Positions 41,892-49,211 of a DNA stretch of 49,211 nucleotides are shown here, piece after piece. This DNA comes from a virus. Position 1 is the first letter of the stretch. Each line of letters begins with the position of its first letter. A program made the position numbers and the translations under genes. The notes beneath the pieces were generated by a model. That model saw nothing but the letters and a program-made list of their open reading frames with translations. It was not told the DNA's origin and searched no databases. The DNA lies in IMG/VR virus record IMGVR_UViG_3300041955_001195, positions 1-49,211 of that record. One strand, written 5' to 3'.

Positions 41892-42523
41892 AACTTATAT
41901 AATTTTAACGCATTCATATGATTCAACCTTTGACTCCCATTTATCACCAATATACGCATCTTCCTGCCGCTTTTATCTCTCCAAATGAAATGTTTTTCTT
42001 GACTGCCTTCCCGTAATGGCTGCTGTCCTAATTTTACCACTTGGTCAACCTCTGGATTAATTGGGACTATAATTGATTTGCCGCCAACAACAAATTCAGC
42101 ACGAATTGTGCCAATGGCGTCCACGTGCAATACATTGCCAACAGTTTCAGGCGGTACATCATACCCTTCAACTGGTGACATAAGCTTTACTTGGTCACCT
42201 TTTACAACGTCAATGGGTGATTCTTTCATTACATTTTCCTGAATCTTTTTTAATTGACCTTCTGTAACCAAATATTTCCGACTTCGTTCTTCTTTTAAAT
42301 TATCGACGCGTTCAAACGGAATATTTTGGTCTTTAAGCCTTCCTAATTGTGTTGCATTAACCACTTCAATGTCGCCAACTTTTCGCGCGTTACGCATATG
42401 ACATAATTTTTCTAAATAAATTGCCAATTGCCTTTTTGCTGAATCTTCGTCCATCGGATAACCTATTTGCCCTTTTAGCCAAGTCGAAGGATATCCTGTG
42501 ATTTTAATTTTATACGTGTTCAT
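41888..42523 (-). CDS. Unknown protein with SH3/KOW-like domain
   Basis: 211 aa. Residues about 85-105 read SRKYLVTEGQLKKIQENVMK, a short helical segment also met as a recurring motif in other large phages. Residues about 110-165 look like a small beta-barrel: GDQVKLMSPVEGYDVPPETV, then GTIRAEFVVGGKSIIVP. The N-terminus contains a TY-KIKITGYPSTWLKGQIGYP region. Function unknown. It lies 2 bases after the structural protein gene and overlaps the next start. Confidence 0.65.
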   Translation of the reverse strand: MNTYKIKITGYPSTWLKGQIGYPMDEDSAKRQLAIYLEKLCHMRNARKVGDIEVVNATQLGRLKDQNIPFERVDNLKEERSRKYLVTEGQLKKIQENVMKESPIDVVKGDQVKLMSPVEGYDVPPETVGNVLHVDAIGTIRAEFVVGGKSIIVPINPEVDQVVKLGQQPLREGSQEKHFIWRDKSGRKMRILVINGSQRLNHMNALKLYKL

Positions 42524-42525
42524 AC

Positions 42526-43902
42526 TTATGCTTGATTTATCACGCTGAATCGCGTTTCTTCGTTATAGATATTTATTTCGTCGCGGCTCTCAATCTTAAT
42601 ATCAATAAAATACTGCTGCGGCACCAGCCACGTAGTATCCACGATAAAATAGTTGCTGTCATATGCGCGATTAACTGGCGTCCAATCTATCACGGTAATT
42701 TGGTTTACGCCTTGTTTTACGTACATTCGGTAATAAACATTGTCAATTGTTGCATTGTTGCTCACAGTATAAGGCTCCCGCAGGTTCACAAATATTTTGC
42801 GGCGTTCGCCCTGTTGCACCTGTTCTTCTCGTTTTATTCCGCTGATAGAAACACCATATTTGAGCGGTTCGTAAGTTAAGTTTCCAATTTGGTAATGATT
42901 GGAAGCTGGCAACGGCGTGATGTTCATTGTGATATTTGGCTGGGTAACCCCGTTAATTACAATATTTGACCACACATCGTGATACATCACTACGTCCGTA
43001 TATCCTGTTGACGGCAAAATTACTGATGCCGAATAGATACCTTTCGATATTTGTGTCACAGGGAAAATGGTTGTACCTATTGTACAAGTCGGTGGTACAT
43101 CCAGATTAAACATTTCCCCTCGTTCGGCGACATACAAAACCAGATTGCACGGTTGGTCAAGCACCACATATTTTCTGTCATCCTGTACCAAATCATTAAA
43201 TTCGGTTTCGATGAATGGTTCAAAGAATGTGTGCGTATGGCGGGTAAAAAACGCAACTATTTGGTTGGCGTCCATTGGGTCTGTTTCAAAACTGTTAGTG
43301 AATTTTAAGCAGAATCCGTTATATGTGCCGCCAGTCGTTGTACCACTGATAACTTGGTTAACAAAATCTGTGATATCCATTAATACATCTTCATTTCCGC
43401 GGTCAAAATGTTGAGTGGCAAGTGTTACTGTTGACCCCGTAGGAATGGCGCCAGGATAAATCCAGCTTTGCAGTGTTGTGCGGTGAAGCCAGTTGGCATA
43501 ACCTTCAACGTATGAATTTTCGTCGGTGCAAATAATTTCAGGTTCGAAATCATATCCGTTGCCTTCATCCCATAATTCATAAATTGGTTTAAGTTCTAAA
43601 TCGAATGACGTTGCGTGCTGTTTTGATGAAAATTGTAATTCATCACGATTATCTCTGTAGGGCAACACATCAAAATTCGATGTATTCTTCATTTTAAGCG
43701 TATGTCGAACGATAGTGGATGGATTTACCGTCCTGTCGTTTATCTGCGCTTTAAGGGCACTAAAATCGACGTAGAAGAGAAATCTGCTGATGTTTGTACC
43801 GTAGAAAATCTCCGTGACGGGATTTTGTCCCGTATTAATGTTTTCTTTCGAACCAGAAATGATTGTGGTGTTCTTATCGAAATATGTTCTAACTATGCTC
43901 AT
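42526..43902 (-). CDS. Virion structural protein, probable tail/baseplate component
   Basis: 458 aa from the ATG at 43902 (MSIVRTYFDKNTTIISGSKE). An in-frame ATG 36 bases upstream lies within the candidate late promoter and is rejected. The protein is rich in beta strands: TEIFYGTNISRFLFYVDFSA, FDLELKPIYELWDEGNGYDF, LQSWIYPGAIPTG, CLKFTNSFE, and repeated Ig-like strands in the C-terminal half (VMYHDVWSNIVING; RKIFVNLREPYTVSN). Similar all-beta proteins occur in baseplate and neck regions of T4-like Bacteroidetes phages, but I recognise no exact T4 counterpart. It leads an operon with two small genes. Confidence 0.7.
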   Translation of the reverse strand: MSIVRTYFDKNTTIISGSKENINTGQNPVTEIFYGTNISRFLFYVDFSALKAQINDRTVNPSTIVRHTLKMKNTSNFDVLPYRDNRDELQFSSKQHATSFDLELKPIYELWDEGNGYDFEPEIICTDENSYVEGYANWLHRTTLQSWIYPGAIPTGSTVTLATQHFDRGNEDVLMDITDFVNQVISGTTTGGTYNGFCLKFTNSFETDPMDANQIVAFFTRHTHTFFEPFIETEFNDLVQDDRKYVVLDQPCNLVLYVAERGEMFNLDVPPTCTIGTTIFPVTQISKGIYSASVILPSTGYTDVVMYHDVWSNIVINGVTQPNITMNITPLPASNHYQIGNLTYEPLKYGVSISGIKREEQVQQGERRKIFVNLREPYTVSNNATIDNVYYRMYVKQGVNQITVIDWTPVNRAYDSNYFIVDTTWLVPQQYFIDIKIESRDEINIYNEETRFSVINQA

Positions 43903-43914
43903 AACGCGTTTTCT

Positions 43915-43922
43915 TATAAATA
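43915..43922 (-). promoter_or_regulatory. Candidate phage late promoter element (TATTTATA on reverse strand)
   Basis: Reverse-strand context CTGAAATATTTATAAGAAAA followed by CGC, 12 bases before the start codon at 43902 and directly after the stop region of the next operon's upstream gene. Core and downstream A-rich and GC parts agree with the plus-strand sites. Confidence 0.45.
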
Positions 43923-43942
43923 TTTCAGAAATGAGCAATAAA

Positions 43943-45499
43943 TTAGTTTAGCCGCAGATATTGGTTTAAAATTAATGAACCACCAGTAAGATCATTGGCT
44001 ACAGGATTATTGAGCCCATATTTATCTTTGATATTTGATATCAATGTTGTGGCATTATCGGTTAATGTCGCGCCAGGATTAAACGGTAGCCCCGAATGGC
44101 TGTGTTGTTCAATTAAATCAAGCAAATCCATTATTAAATTAAGTAGTAAATCGCCTTTAACCATTGCTTGCGTATTTTTTTGCAACGTCAAATAAATATC
44201 ATCTTGCGTAAACCCATATTTACTGATACTATTTTGAAGCTGTATTGCCGCGTTCCAACTAAGCAAAAATAACTTATCCGCGCCGCTTATAATAACTGTT
44301 TCATTTGAGTCCAAATTATCTGTGGTTACATCTTCCGTAGTTTGGTCTATTTCTTTGGTCGGAGCCATTGAAGCTGGGTGCAAACCGATAGGCATTGCGC
44401 TTTCAATGGCAGCGGCTTCGGCAACACTTAAATCAGTGGTTATTGACGCCCGTACTTGGTATAAACGAAGATTATAAGTATTATCAAGCGCGGCGCCTGT
44501 TTCTGACGTTCTATTATCAATAATATTAATTATTTGCAGCGTATTAGTATTTTTAAATTTAAGTAACGGGTCTAACATATACCCGTTATCCATACTTTTT
44601 ATGAAGTTTGTTAAAAAAGATAAAATGTTGCCAGTTGTCGACGATTGCAATACAAATTGATATTCGGCTTGTGTCGGGTCAGGCAAATAATTAGCATATG
44701 CGCTATAATTTGCGCTATTTACTCCATCGGTTTTATAAATGTATATGATTGTTTGAATGTATAACGGGTTATCCGCTGTTTTTACAGATACAGTAGTGAG
44801 AAATTCCATTATATACGTAATAGGGACAATCGGCGTATTATCAATCGGTATTACGTTTGTAGTTAAATTTTTCTTAATAGGAAAAAATGACGCTTGGAAC
44901 AAAGCATTACGGTTATTCTTTATATTATCTACAAAATTCTGGTGTCCTGCTCGTAATATAACAGCGCCGTCAGGAAGCACGACTTCCGAATTATTACGCC
45001 CAGACAAAGCCACATCGTTCACATCTGGAATCAAACCAGTGTTTCGTAAATTATTTGGTTGTGGACAATATGTTGTTTTTTTAGTAAAAACACGACCCGT
45101 TTCAACGCTATCAAAAGTAAGGCGATCGTAGGTCGACACGTGCGGGCCGACGTACTCACGTTGTTGCGTCTGGTCGCCCATCACATAATAAATCACTTTT
45201 ACCGATTCTCCAATCTTGGGTATCACGTTTAAATGTTTAGGTAAAAAAGGCTCAACGACGTAGGGGTCTGGCGTGTGCCCGTTTGCTCCCAATTCCCACG
45301 CAATGTAACCAGTGTCTGGATTCTGATTTGCGTTGTCGGCGTCCAGTTTGTTTAAATAACTCTGTATATTTAATGCGGTGCGAGTGGGTGGAACAAAATC
45401 GTTATCTGTAATAACGCGAATACGCCCAGCGCCCCAAGGGTCATTATTATCCGCGCAAACCGCAAACGCTACGACTGTTTGGTTTTGTATTTGGTTCAT
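43943..45499 (-). CDS. Baseplate hub/spike-like protein with OB-fold (gp5-type N-terminus)
   Basis: 518 aa. The N-terminal part has the OB-fold pattern of gp5/VgrG-like baseplate proteins: DNNDPWGAGRIRVITDNDFV (about 18-37) and PKIGESVKVIYYVMGDQTQQ followed by REYVGP (about 93-118). The middle is variable and beta-rich. The end has an Asn/Asp-rich segment and a helical HSHSGLPFNPGATLTDNATT. No lysozyme domain is seen. It overlaps the 70-aa gene by 4 bases. A central baseplate position is inferred from the OB-fold and operon. Confidence 0.68.
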   Translation of the reverse strand: MNQIQNQTVVAFAVCADNNDPWGAGRIRVITDNDFVPPTRTALNIQSYLNKLDADNANQNPDTGYIAWELGANGHTPDPYVVEPFLPKHLNVIPKIGESVKVIYYVMGDQTQQREYVGPHVSTYDRLTFDSVETGRVFTKKTTYCPQPNNLRNTGLIPDVNDVALSGRNNSEVVLPDGAVILRAGHQNFVDNIKNNRNALFQASFFPIKKNLTTNVIPIDNTPIVPITYIMEFLTTVSVKTADNPLYIQTIIYIYKTDGVNSANYSAYANYLPDPTQAEYQFVLQSSTTGNILSFLTNFIKSMDNGYMLDPLLKFKNTNTLQIINIIDNRTSETGAALDNTYNLRLYQVRASITTDLSVAEAAAIESAMPIGLHPASMAPTKEIDQTTEDVTTDNLDSNETVIISGADKLFLLSWNAAIQLQNSISKYGFTQDDIYLTLQKNTQAMVKGDLLLNLIMDLLDLIEQHSHSGLPFNPGATLTDNATTLISNIKDKYGLNNPVANDLTGGSLILNQYLRLN

Positions 45500-45708
45500 T
45501 GTTTAGGTGTTTCAAATTTAAGCCTGCTTTGTAGTTCGGCATATACAGCATTATAAACCTTTTCAATTTCGCCCAAATTTGCGTTCAAAATCAAAATAGA
45601 TTCTTTAATCGCATTGAAATCTTTGAACAAATTAACAACAATTTTATTTAGTTCTTTGTTCGGTTTAGACTTGTACGTTTTTAATATGTTTTCTAATTCT
45701 GGGGTCAT
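45496..45708 (-). CDS. Small helical protein
   Basis: 70 aa, MTPELENILKTYKSKPNKEL at the start, forming one long amphipathic helix or coiled coil (AIKESILILNANLGEIEKVY). It lies 4 bases after the 645-aa virion gene and overlaps the OB-fold gene start (ATGA). Likely an assembly chaperone or minor tail component; no family recognised. Confidence 0.65.
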   Translation of the reverse strand: MTPELENILKTYKSKPNKELNKIVVNLFKDFNAIKESILILNANLGEIEKVYNAVYAELQSRLKFETPKQ

Positions 45709-45712
45709 AACT

Positions 45713-47650
45713 TTAACTTATTTGTCCATATCCAGTTGATACACCTGTTCCCGTAGTCATTACTTCAACCTTTGCATTTCGTACGGCGCCCATTGTGGCG
45801 CGTAAGGTTTCTTCGGCAATCATCATTCCATAGTTCGGCGACCCATCAGACAGAGTGGCACCCACTTCAACACCTTTACTTGCTAAACTTGATTTTAAAT
45901 TATTTACGGCAGAAACCTCGTTCATTCCTGGCTTCAAAATTCCCGTGGCATAAATCAAGGGGGCGGGCACGGGTGGCGACGGGCCGAAGTAGTTCAACGA
46001 CAACAACTGCGTGATAATATCCAGCATACTTGTACAACTTGAAGGCTGTAAACTTAATGGCTTTAATAAGCTCACTAAAAATTCAATAATGCTTAAATAA
46101 TTTTGTGCTTGTTGAGATAGGTAAGCCGAAGCCACATTTTTTAATATACCAACCAGTTCTTTAACTAAAATGCTAAACATATTGTTCATTATAGAATTCC
46201 ATATATCTGCGCCTATTTTAGAAATAATACCAGATAATTGATTTATTACGCTTTCAAGTGTAAATGCCGAAGTATTATTGCTTTCGCCTATTACGACTTC
46301 GGACGCTTTAAGTAAAAGCACCAGTTGCGGACTAATAATCAATGTGGTCAACGCAAACGGTATAGCTTTTATAATGCTAAGCTGAAATTCGGCTTGCATA
46401 TTTGGTAAATTATAAGAAATATCATTAGCACTTGGTGAGCCTTGTGTATTTCCAGCGTTTGCGTTGGTAGTAGCAAGGGCGTTATCGGACAAAACGTTAT
46501 TCAAAAATGCCGCGGTATTACTTATATCTGGAATAACGGCATTATTATCATAAATTGGCACCGTAGTTGTTTGGTTCGTAGTCGGGTCGGTGTATTGAGT
46601 AAAACTATCTTTCACGCTGTCGGCAAATAACGCGTCCATTTTAGAAAGGGTTGAGTCTGGGTCAATCGTAACTTCAAAATTCCCACACGTCGAAAAACGA
46701 ATCGTGCCGCTGGTAAGTAAATCCGCCGTGTCTTGAATACTTAACATTTCATCTGGGGTGAAGTCAAATAAATTGCCTGTATCTGGATTGTTCCCGTTAT
46801 TTTTTTTATCTTCTTGATTTTGTAAATAACTCATCGGAGAAACGTTGATTGGCACTGTAACTTGCTGCCCAGTATTAAGATTACTTTCGTTGCTGTTGTT
46901 TCCATTACTGGCTTGACAGAATCCGAATAATTTACTTAATACAGTTTGCAGCGTTGCATTTTGTTGTACCGACTCGGCGCTGCTGTTTGTTTTTATTGAA
47001 ACAATGCCAGTTAAAATATCAACCAATTCGGCAAGAAAATTAGGCATATTAAAAAAAGTTACGCCTTGCATATAATCTTCTGCCCAAGCCGACAGCTTTT
47101 GATTTGCGTATTCAGCGCCAAAATAAAATTGCATTTGATTTCCATTGTAATACGTTAAGGTGAATAAAGTTTTTCCATTTTTTGTGTATTGCACGGGGGA
47201 ATTTTGACTTGACGTCATTGCGCTATATATTAGGCAATTAAGACTGGTTGATGGATCATTACTATCGTACAGGTATTTGCCCTGCGGCGAGCTTGGGTTT
47301 GTTGATAGCATATTAGTCGGGTCTATTTCACTGACTTTAAAATAGAATCCTGTATGCCCCACGGTTAAATCCGTTGGAATAATAATATCAAATAAACAAA
47401 AAAACGTTTGAGTTATAATATTTAAAATCGTTGTATTGATGTTCATATTTCCATTAAGCTCGCCCAATGCGCTGCCAACAACAATGTTGTTTAAACCTTC
47501 CTGACCTGCTGTTTGCTTAATAAGTGTAAAAAGAAAATCAGTGATATCCATATTATCCATTGCTCTGGACGCTGGGCTTTCGTATGTCGCAATATTTTGC
47601 GTGCTTTGAACAGCTTGGAGTTTGTTAAATATGTCGCGTTGCTGACTCAT
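45713..47650 (-). CDS. Large virion structural protein, probable tail/baseplate component
   Basis: 645 aa, MSQQRDIFNKLQAVQSTQNI at the start. It mixes beta-rich parts (GKTLFTLTYYNGNQMQFYFG; FRFSTCGN-like strand SGTIRFSTCGNFEVTIDPDS) with hydrophobic helices (LILLLIISPQLVLLLKASEV-type region near 46300 and ILVKELVGILKNVASAYLSQ) that could be buried or membrane-active. The C-terminus EETLRATMGAVRNAKVEVMT resembles ends of baseplate proteins in large phages. No certain T4 counterpart. Its start overlaps the stop of the 130-aa gene by one base. Confidence 0.68.
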   Translation of the reverse strand: MSQQRDIFNKLQAVQSTQNIATYESPASRAMDNMDITDFLFTLIKQTAGQEGLNNIVVGSALGELNGNMNINTTILNIITQTFFCLFDIIIPTDLTVGHTGFYFKVSEIDPTNMLSTNPSSPQGKYLYDSNDPSTSLNCLIYSAMTSSQNSPVQYTKNGKTLFTLTYYNGNQMQFYFGAEYANQKLSAWAEDYMQGVTFFNMPNFLAELVDILTGIVSIKTNSSAESVQQNATLQTVLSKLFGFCQASNGNNSNESNLNTGQQVTVPINVSPMSYLQNQEDKKNNGNNPDTGNLFDFTPDEMLSIQDTADLLTSGTIRFSTCGNFEVTIDPDSTLSKMDALFADSVKDSFTQYTDPTTNQTTTVPIYDNNAVIPDISNTAAFLNNVLSDNALATTNANAGNTQGSPSANDISYNLPNMQAEFQLSIIKAIPFALTTLIISPQLVLLLKASEVVIGESNNTSAFTLESVINQLSGIISKIGADIWNSIMNNMFSILVKELVGILKNVASAYLSQQAQNYLSIIEFLVSLLKPLSLQPSSCTSMLDIITQLLSLNYFGPSPPVPAPLIYATGILKPGMNEVSAVNNLKSSLASKGVEVGATLSDGSPNYGMMIAEETLRATMGAVRNAKVEVMTTGTGVSTGYGQIS

Positions 47651-48042
47651 TAATGATATTGTACTTGTTTATCTTCTGCGACGGTTGCTGATGCTTGGAT
47701 GCCTTCTTTAAGGTCTTTATGAATCATTTCAACCATATCTTCATTCAATTGAAATTCTTTACCGCTTTCGTCGGCGTCTTTTATTTTGAATAAAATATCT
47801 GTCTGTATTTTCAACAGTTTCAATTTCTTCTCAATAGCGCCGTCAACGATTTTCAACAGTTCATTAGTGATTTTACCTACCATTGCAATATCGGTATTGG
47901 CATCCGTATCGCGCATAAATTTTTTGTAATTTTGTATTGCTTTGTTGCGTTCGTCAACTGATTCCATATATATTTCCTGCATCAAGTCAAGTGCGCTTTC
48001 TTTACTGAACCCAACTTTTTTGCGTGGTTTAACGTTAGACAT
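47650..48042 (-). CDS. Small helical charged protein, first gene of the baseplate-type operon
   Basis: 130 aa. MSNVKPRKKVGFSKESALDL at the start, then helices rich in Lys, Glu and Asp (NKAIQNYKKFMRDTDANTDI; KITNELLKIVDGAIEKKLKL). No domain recognised. The compact helical form and size would allow a small terminase-like or chaperone role, but there is no DNA-binding motif. A candidate late promoter lies 27 bases upstream, overlapping the end of the sigma gene. Confidence 0.65.
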   Translation of the reverse strand: MSNVKPRKKVGFSKESALDLMQEIYMESVDERNKAIQNYKKFMRDTDANTDIAMVGKITNELLKIVDGAIEKKLKLLKIQTDILFKIKDADESGKEFQLNEDMVEMIHKDLKEGIQASATVAEDKQVQYH

Positions 48043-48064
48043 AATTGTGAAAATTAATGGCTTA

Positions 48065-48085
48065 TTACCTATAAATATTAGGTAA
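48065..48085 (-). promoter_or_regulatory. Candidate late promoter in a perfect inverted repeat
   Basis: The reverse strand reads TAATATTTATAGGTAATAAG; the core TATTTATA occupies 48077-48070. The core lies within TTACCTA (48065-48071) and TAGGTAA (48079-48085), a perfect 7-bp inverted repeat with a 7-base loop. A similar arrangement occurs at the protease gene. It overlaps the last codons of the sigma gene. Confidence 0.5.
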
Positions 48086-48875
48086 TGTAATTATCTTTGA
48101 ACATATAGTACAAAGACTTAAAACGACGCATCGCATTTCGTATTTCTTTGGTGGTTAATCCCGTCATATTACGTAAATACAAGAGAATAAGATTTTTGTT
48201 GAATTTTGGCGTGCCAATGAAATTATTAAACAAAAGTGTCCAGTTTTTCAAAATTTCAACCAGTGATAATCCTATTTTTCGTTCATTTTCGGATAGTTTA
48301 TCATTTTCAAGCTCTTCATTAAGTTCGTTTACTAATTTATTAATGAAATGCGTCATATCAATATCGTCTTTATCGATGTGGACAATCATATCTGGTCGCT
48401 GCATTAATTCATTGACAACTTCTTCATAATCCAACGTACGCGTGGACTTTTTATAAGCTTTAATCATTTCGCCATAGAGGTAATTTCGGCATATTGTGCC
48501 GAAATAAGAAAATGATTTTTTTCCCATTGTGGGGTCGAACTTATCAAATTTTGTTATAAGAAATGACAACGCGTCTGCGTGTAAGTCCGTAAAATTATAA
48601 TCTTTTCTATATAGCCTGTATACTCGGATGATGCTTTCAACCATCTTATCAATAGGCTTTTTTAGTTCGAGATTATAAATATGCCGCTTATCTTGCTCCG
48701 TGGTGGCGGCAATAAACCGTAAAACGGCTTCTTCTTCTTTTGCTTCGTAATAACCTTTTTTATGAATTGGCAAAGTTATTACTGCAAGAGTTTCAGGTGT
48801 TCCAGCATTTCCGCTATATCCACTGAAACCATTACATCCTGAAACACCTGAATAGCCTGAATAACCGCTTATCAT
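48078..48875 (-). CDS. gp55: Late transcription sigma factor (T4 gp55-like) with N-terminal SGYSG repeat extension
   Basis: 265 aa (T4 gp55 is 185). Residues 75-150 match sigma region 2 of phage late sigma factors: IDKMVESIIRVYRLYRKDYN, DLHADALSFLITKFDKFDPT, KKSFSYFGTICRNYLYGEMI and KAYKKSTRTLDYEEV. The C-terminal part (about 215-265) is helical and basic (RNMTGLTTKEIRNAMRRFKS). Residues 3-24 are SGYSGYSGVSGCNGFSGYSG followed by NAG, the same repeat as in the fibre at the left of the window; I know of no gp55 homologue with such a start. The ATG overlaps the stop of the upstream gene in ATGA, and no other ATG precedes the sigma domain. The protein would redirect host RNA polymerase to late promoters. 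Confidence 0.82.
   Translation of the reverse strand: MISGYSGYSGVSGCNGFSGYSGNAGTPETLAVITLPIHKKGYYEAKEEEAVLRFIAATTEQDKRHIYNLELKKPIDKMVESIIRVYRLYRKDYNFTDLHADALSFLITKFDKFDPTMGKKSFSYFGTICRNYLYGEMIKAYKKSTRTLDYEEVVNELMQRPDMIVHIDKDDIDMTHFINKLVNELNEELENDKLSENERKIGLSLVEILKNWTLLFNNFIGTPKFNKNLILLYLRNMTGLTTKEIRNAMRRFKSLYYMFKDNYIT
48804..48869 (-). repeat. SGYSG repeat copy within the sigma factor gene
   Basis: 22 codons of the Gly-X-Ser theme with slight decay (GCNGFSG). It is the only copy outside the fibre gene in this window and is on the opposite strand. Confidence 0.9.
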
Positions 48876-49211
48876 TTTGTAGCATCTGTAGGTTGTGTTA
48901 TTTGTTCTGGTACGTATACCACTTCTCTGTCATCAATATAGTAATACTCTTTCTTTGCTTGTTCCATCCAGAAATCCACTTCTTCGGGAGTTAACTTATC
49001 GTCTGCGTGTTTATAATTCCAGAATAAAGAATTAGGGCGCATATTAATATGCTTGTATCCGATTTTCGGAATGACAAAAACAGGCAGCCCTTGGTCGCAG
49101 GCGCGCAATAGAAATTCCAAATTAAACGCCAGTTTAATTTTGGTTTTATATCCGCCAATACGCTTAAATTCCGCGGTTTTCATTATCATACCGTCAGGAT
49201 TGAAATTTGGA
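48872..49211 (-). CDS. GT2-type glycosyltransferase, C-terminal part only (5' end outside window)
   Basis: At least 113 codons. The frame is open to the right edge, reading PNFNPDG before the Met at 49189, so this Met is probably internal. The sequence NPDGMIMKTAEFKRIGGYKT followed by FNLEFLLRACDQGLPVFVIP and YKHINMRPNSLFWNY is the typical end of a GT-A family 2 enzyme (acceptor-side K-x-x-F-x-x-I-GG-Y, E-x-x-L/D-x-x-L/W, and a final His in a strand). It ends in ATGA overlap with the sigma gene, so a second glycosylation gene is linked to the late sigma operon. Confidence 0.72.
   Translation of the reverse strand, partial: PNFNPDGMIMKTAEFKRIGGYKTKIKLAFNLEFLLRACDQGLPVFVIPKIGYKHINMRPNSLFWNYKHADDKLTPEEVDFWMEQAKKEYYYIDDREVVYVPEQITQPTDATK

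Noticed and set aside
43903-43938. ATG at 43938 as start of the 458-aa virion gene
   Set aside because: The extra 12 codons overlap the candidate late promoter; MSIVRTYFDK at 43902 looks like the natural start.
47650-48042. Small terminase subunit (gp16-like)
   Set aside because: It is small and helical but shows no helix-turn-helix and is far from the large subunit; left as unknown.

Overview
The window looks like part of the genome of a large T4-type myovirus (tailed dsDNA phage) that infects a Bacteroidetes host. T4-type evidence is a head-assembly cluster in near-T4 order: large terminase, portal, prohead protease, scaffold, major capsid protein. A gp55-like late sigma factor, a dNMP kinase and tail/baseplate-type genes are also present. 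Bacteroidetes evidence is threefold. Eight promoters match TTG-N19-22-TAnnTTT(G/A), six of them with an exact 20-bp spacer. A secreted protein carries a type IX secretion sorting-like domain and a Fibrobacter-type (FISUMP) domain. Start codons lack Shine-Dalgarno sequences and have A-rich leaders. The DNA is AT-rich, coding is almost continuous, no gene-free stretch exceeds 300 bases, and I saw no tRNA, rRNA or CRISPR array.

Layout. 1-6.8 kb: the 3' part of a giant Gly-X-Ser repeat fibre (open at the left edge), a glycine-rich adhesin-like protein, and the opposing FISUMP protein. 6.9-20 kb: a glycosylation and methylation island with a 2,944-aa chain of about 13 glycosyltransferase and methyltransferase modules, a homing endonuclease, a GT2 enzyme fused to half of a GT9 enzyme, the other GT9 half, a 53-aa proline-rich protein, a 376-aa unknown, and a reverse-strand methyltransferase. 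20.1-36.4 kb: head module with TerL, a portal interrupted by two different inteins, a coiled-coil protein, a membrane protein, a BCS1-like AAA+ ATPase, the protease, three likely head-packaged proteins sharing an N-terminal motif, scaffold and major capsid protein, closed by a strong terminator. 36.5-41.3 kb: HNH endonuclease and small, probably early, genes including dNMP kinase, a P-loop protein and a tandem paralogue pair, mostly on the reverse strand. 41.2-49.2 kb: reverse-strand virion genes (baseplate/tail type), the late sigma factor, and the end of another glycosyltransferase at the right edge.

How it may fit together. Host-type promoters drive accessory and metabolic genes. A separate motif, TATTTAT in an AT-rich context, lies upstream of terminase, protease, scaffold and baseplate-type genes on both strands and is a candidate late promoter for the gp55-like sigma. 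The enzyme island lies next to a Ser/Thr/Tyr-rich repeat fibre, which suggests that the phage decorates its own fibres. The most unexpected link is that the sigma factor begins with a short piece of the same SGYSGYSG repeat that builds the fibre. All function calls come from reading motifs by eye; no database search was run.
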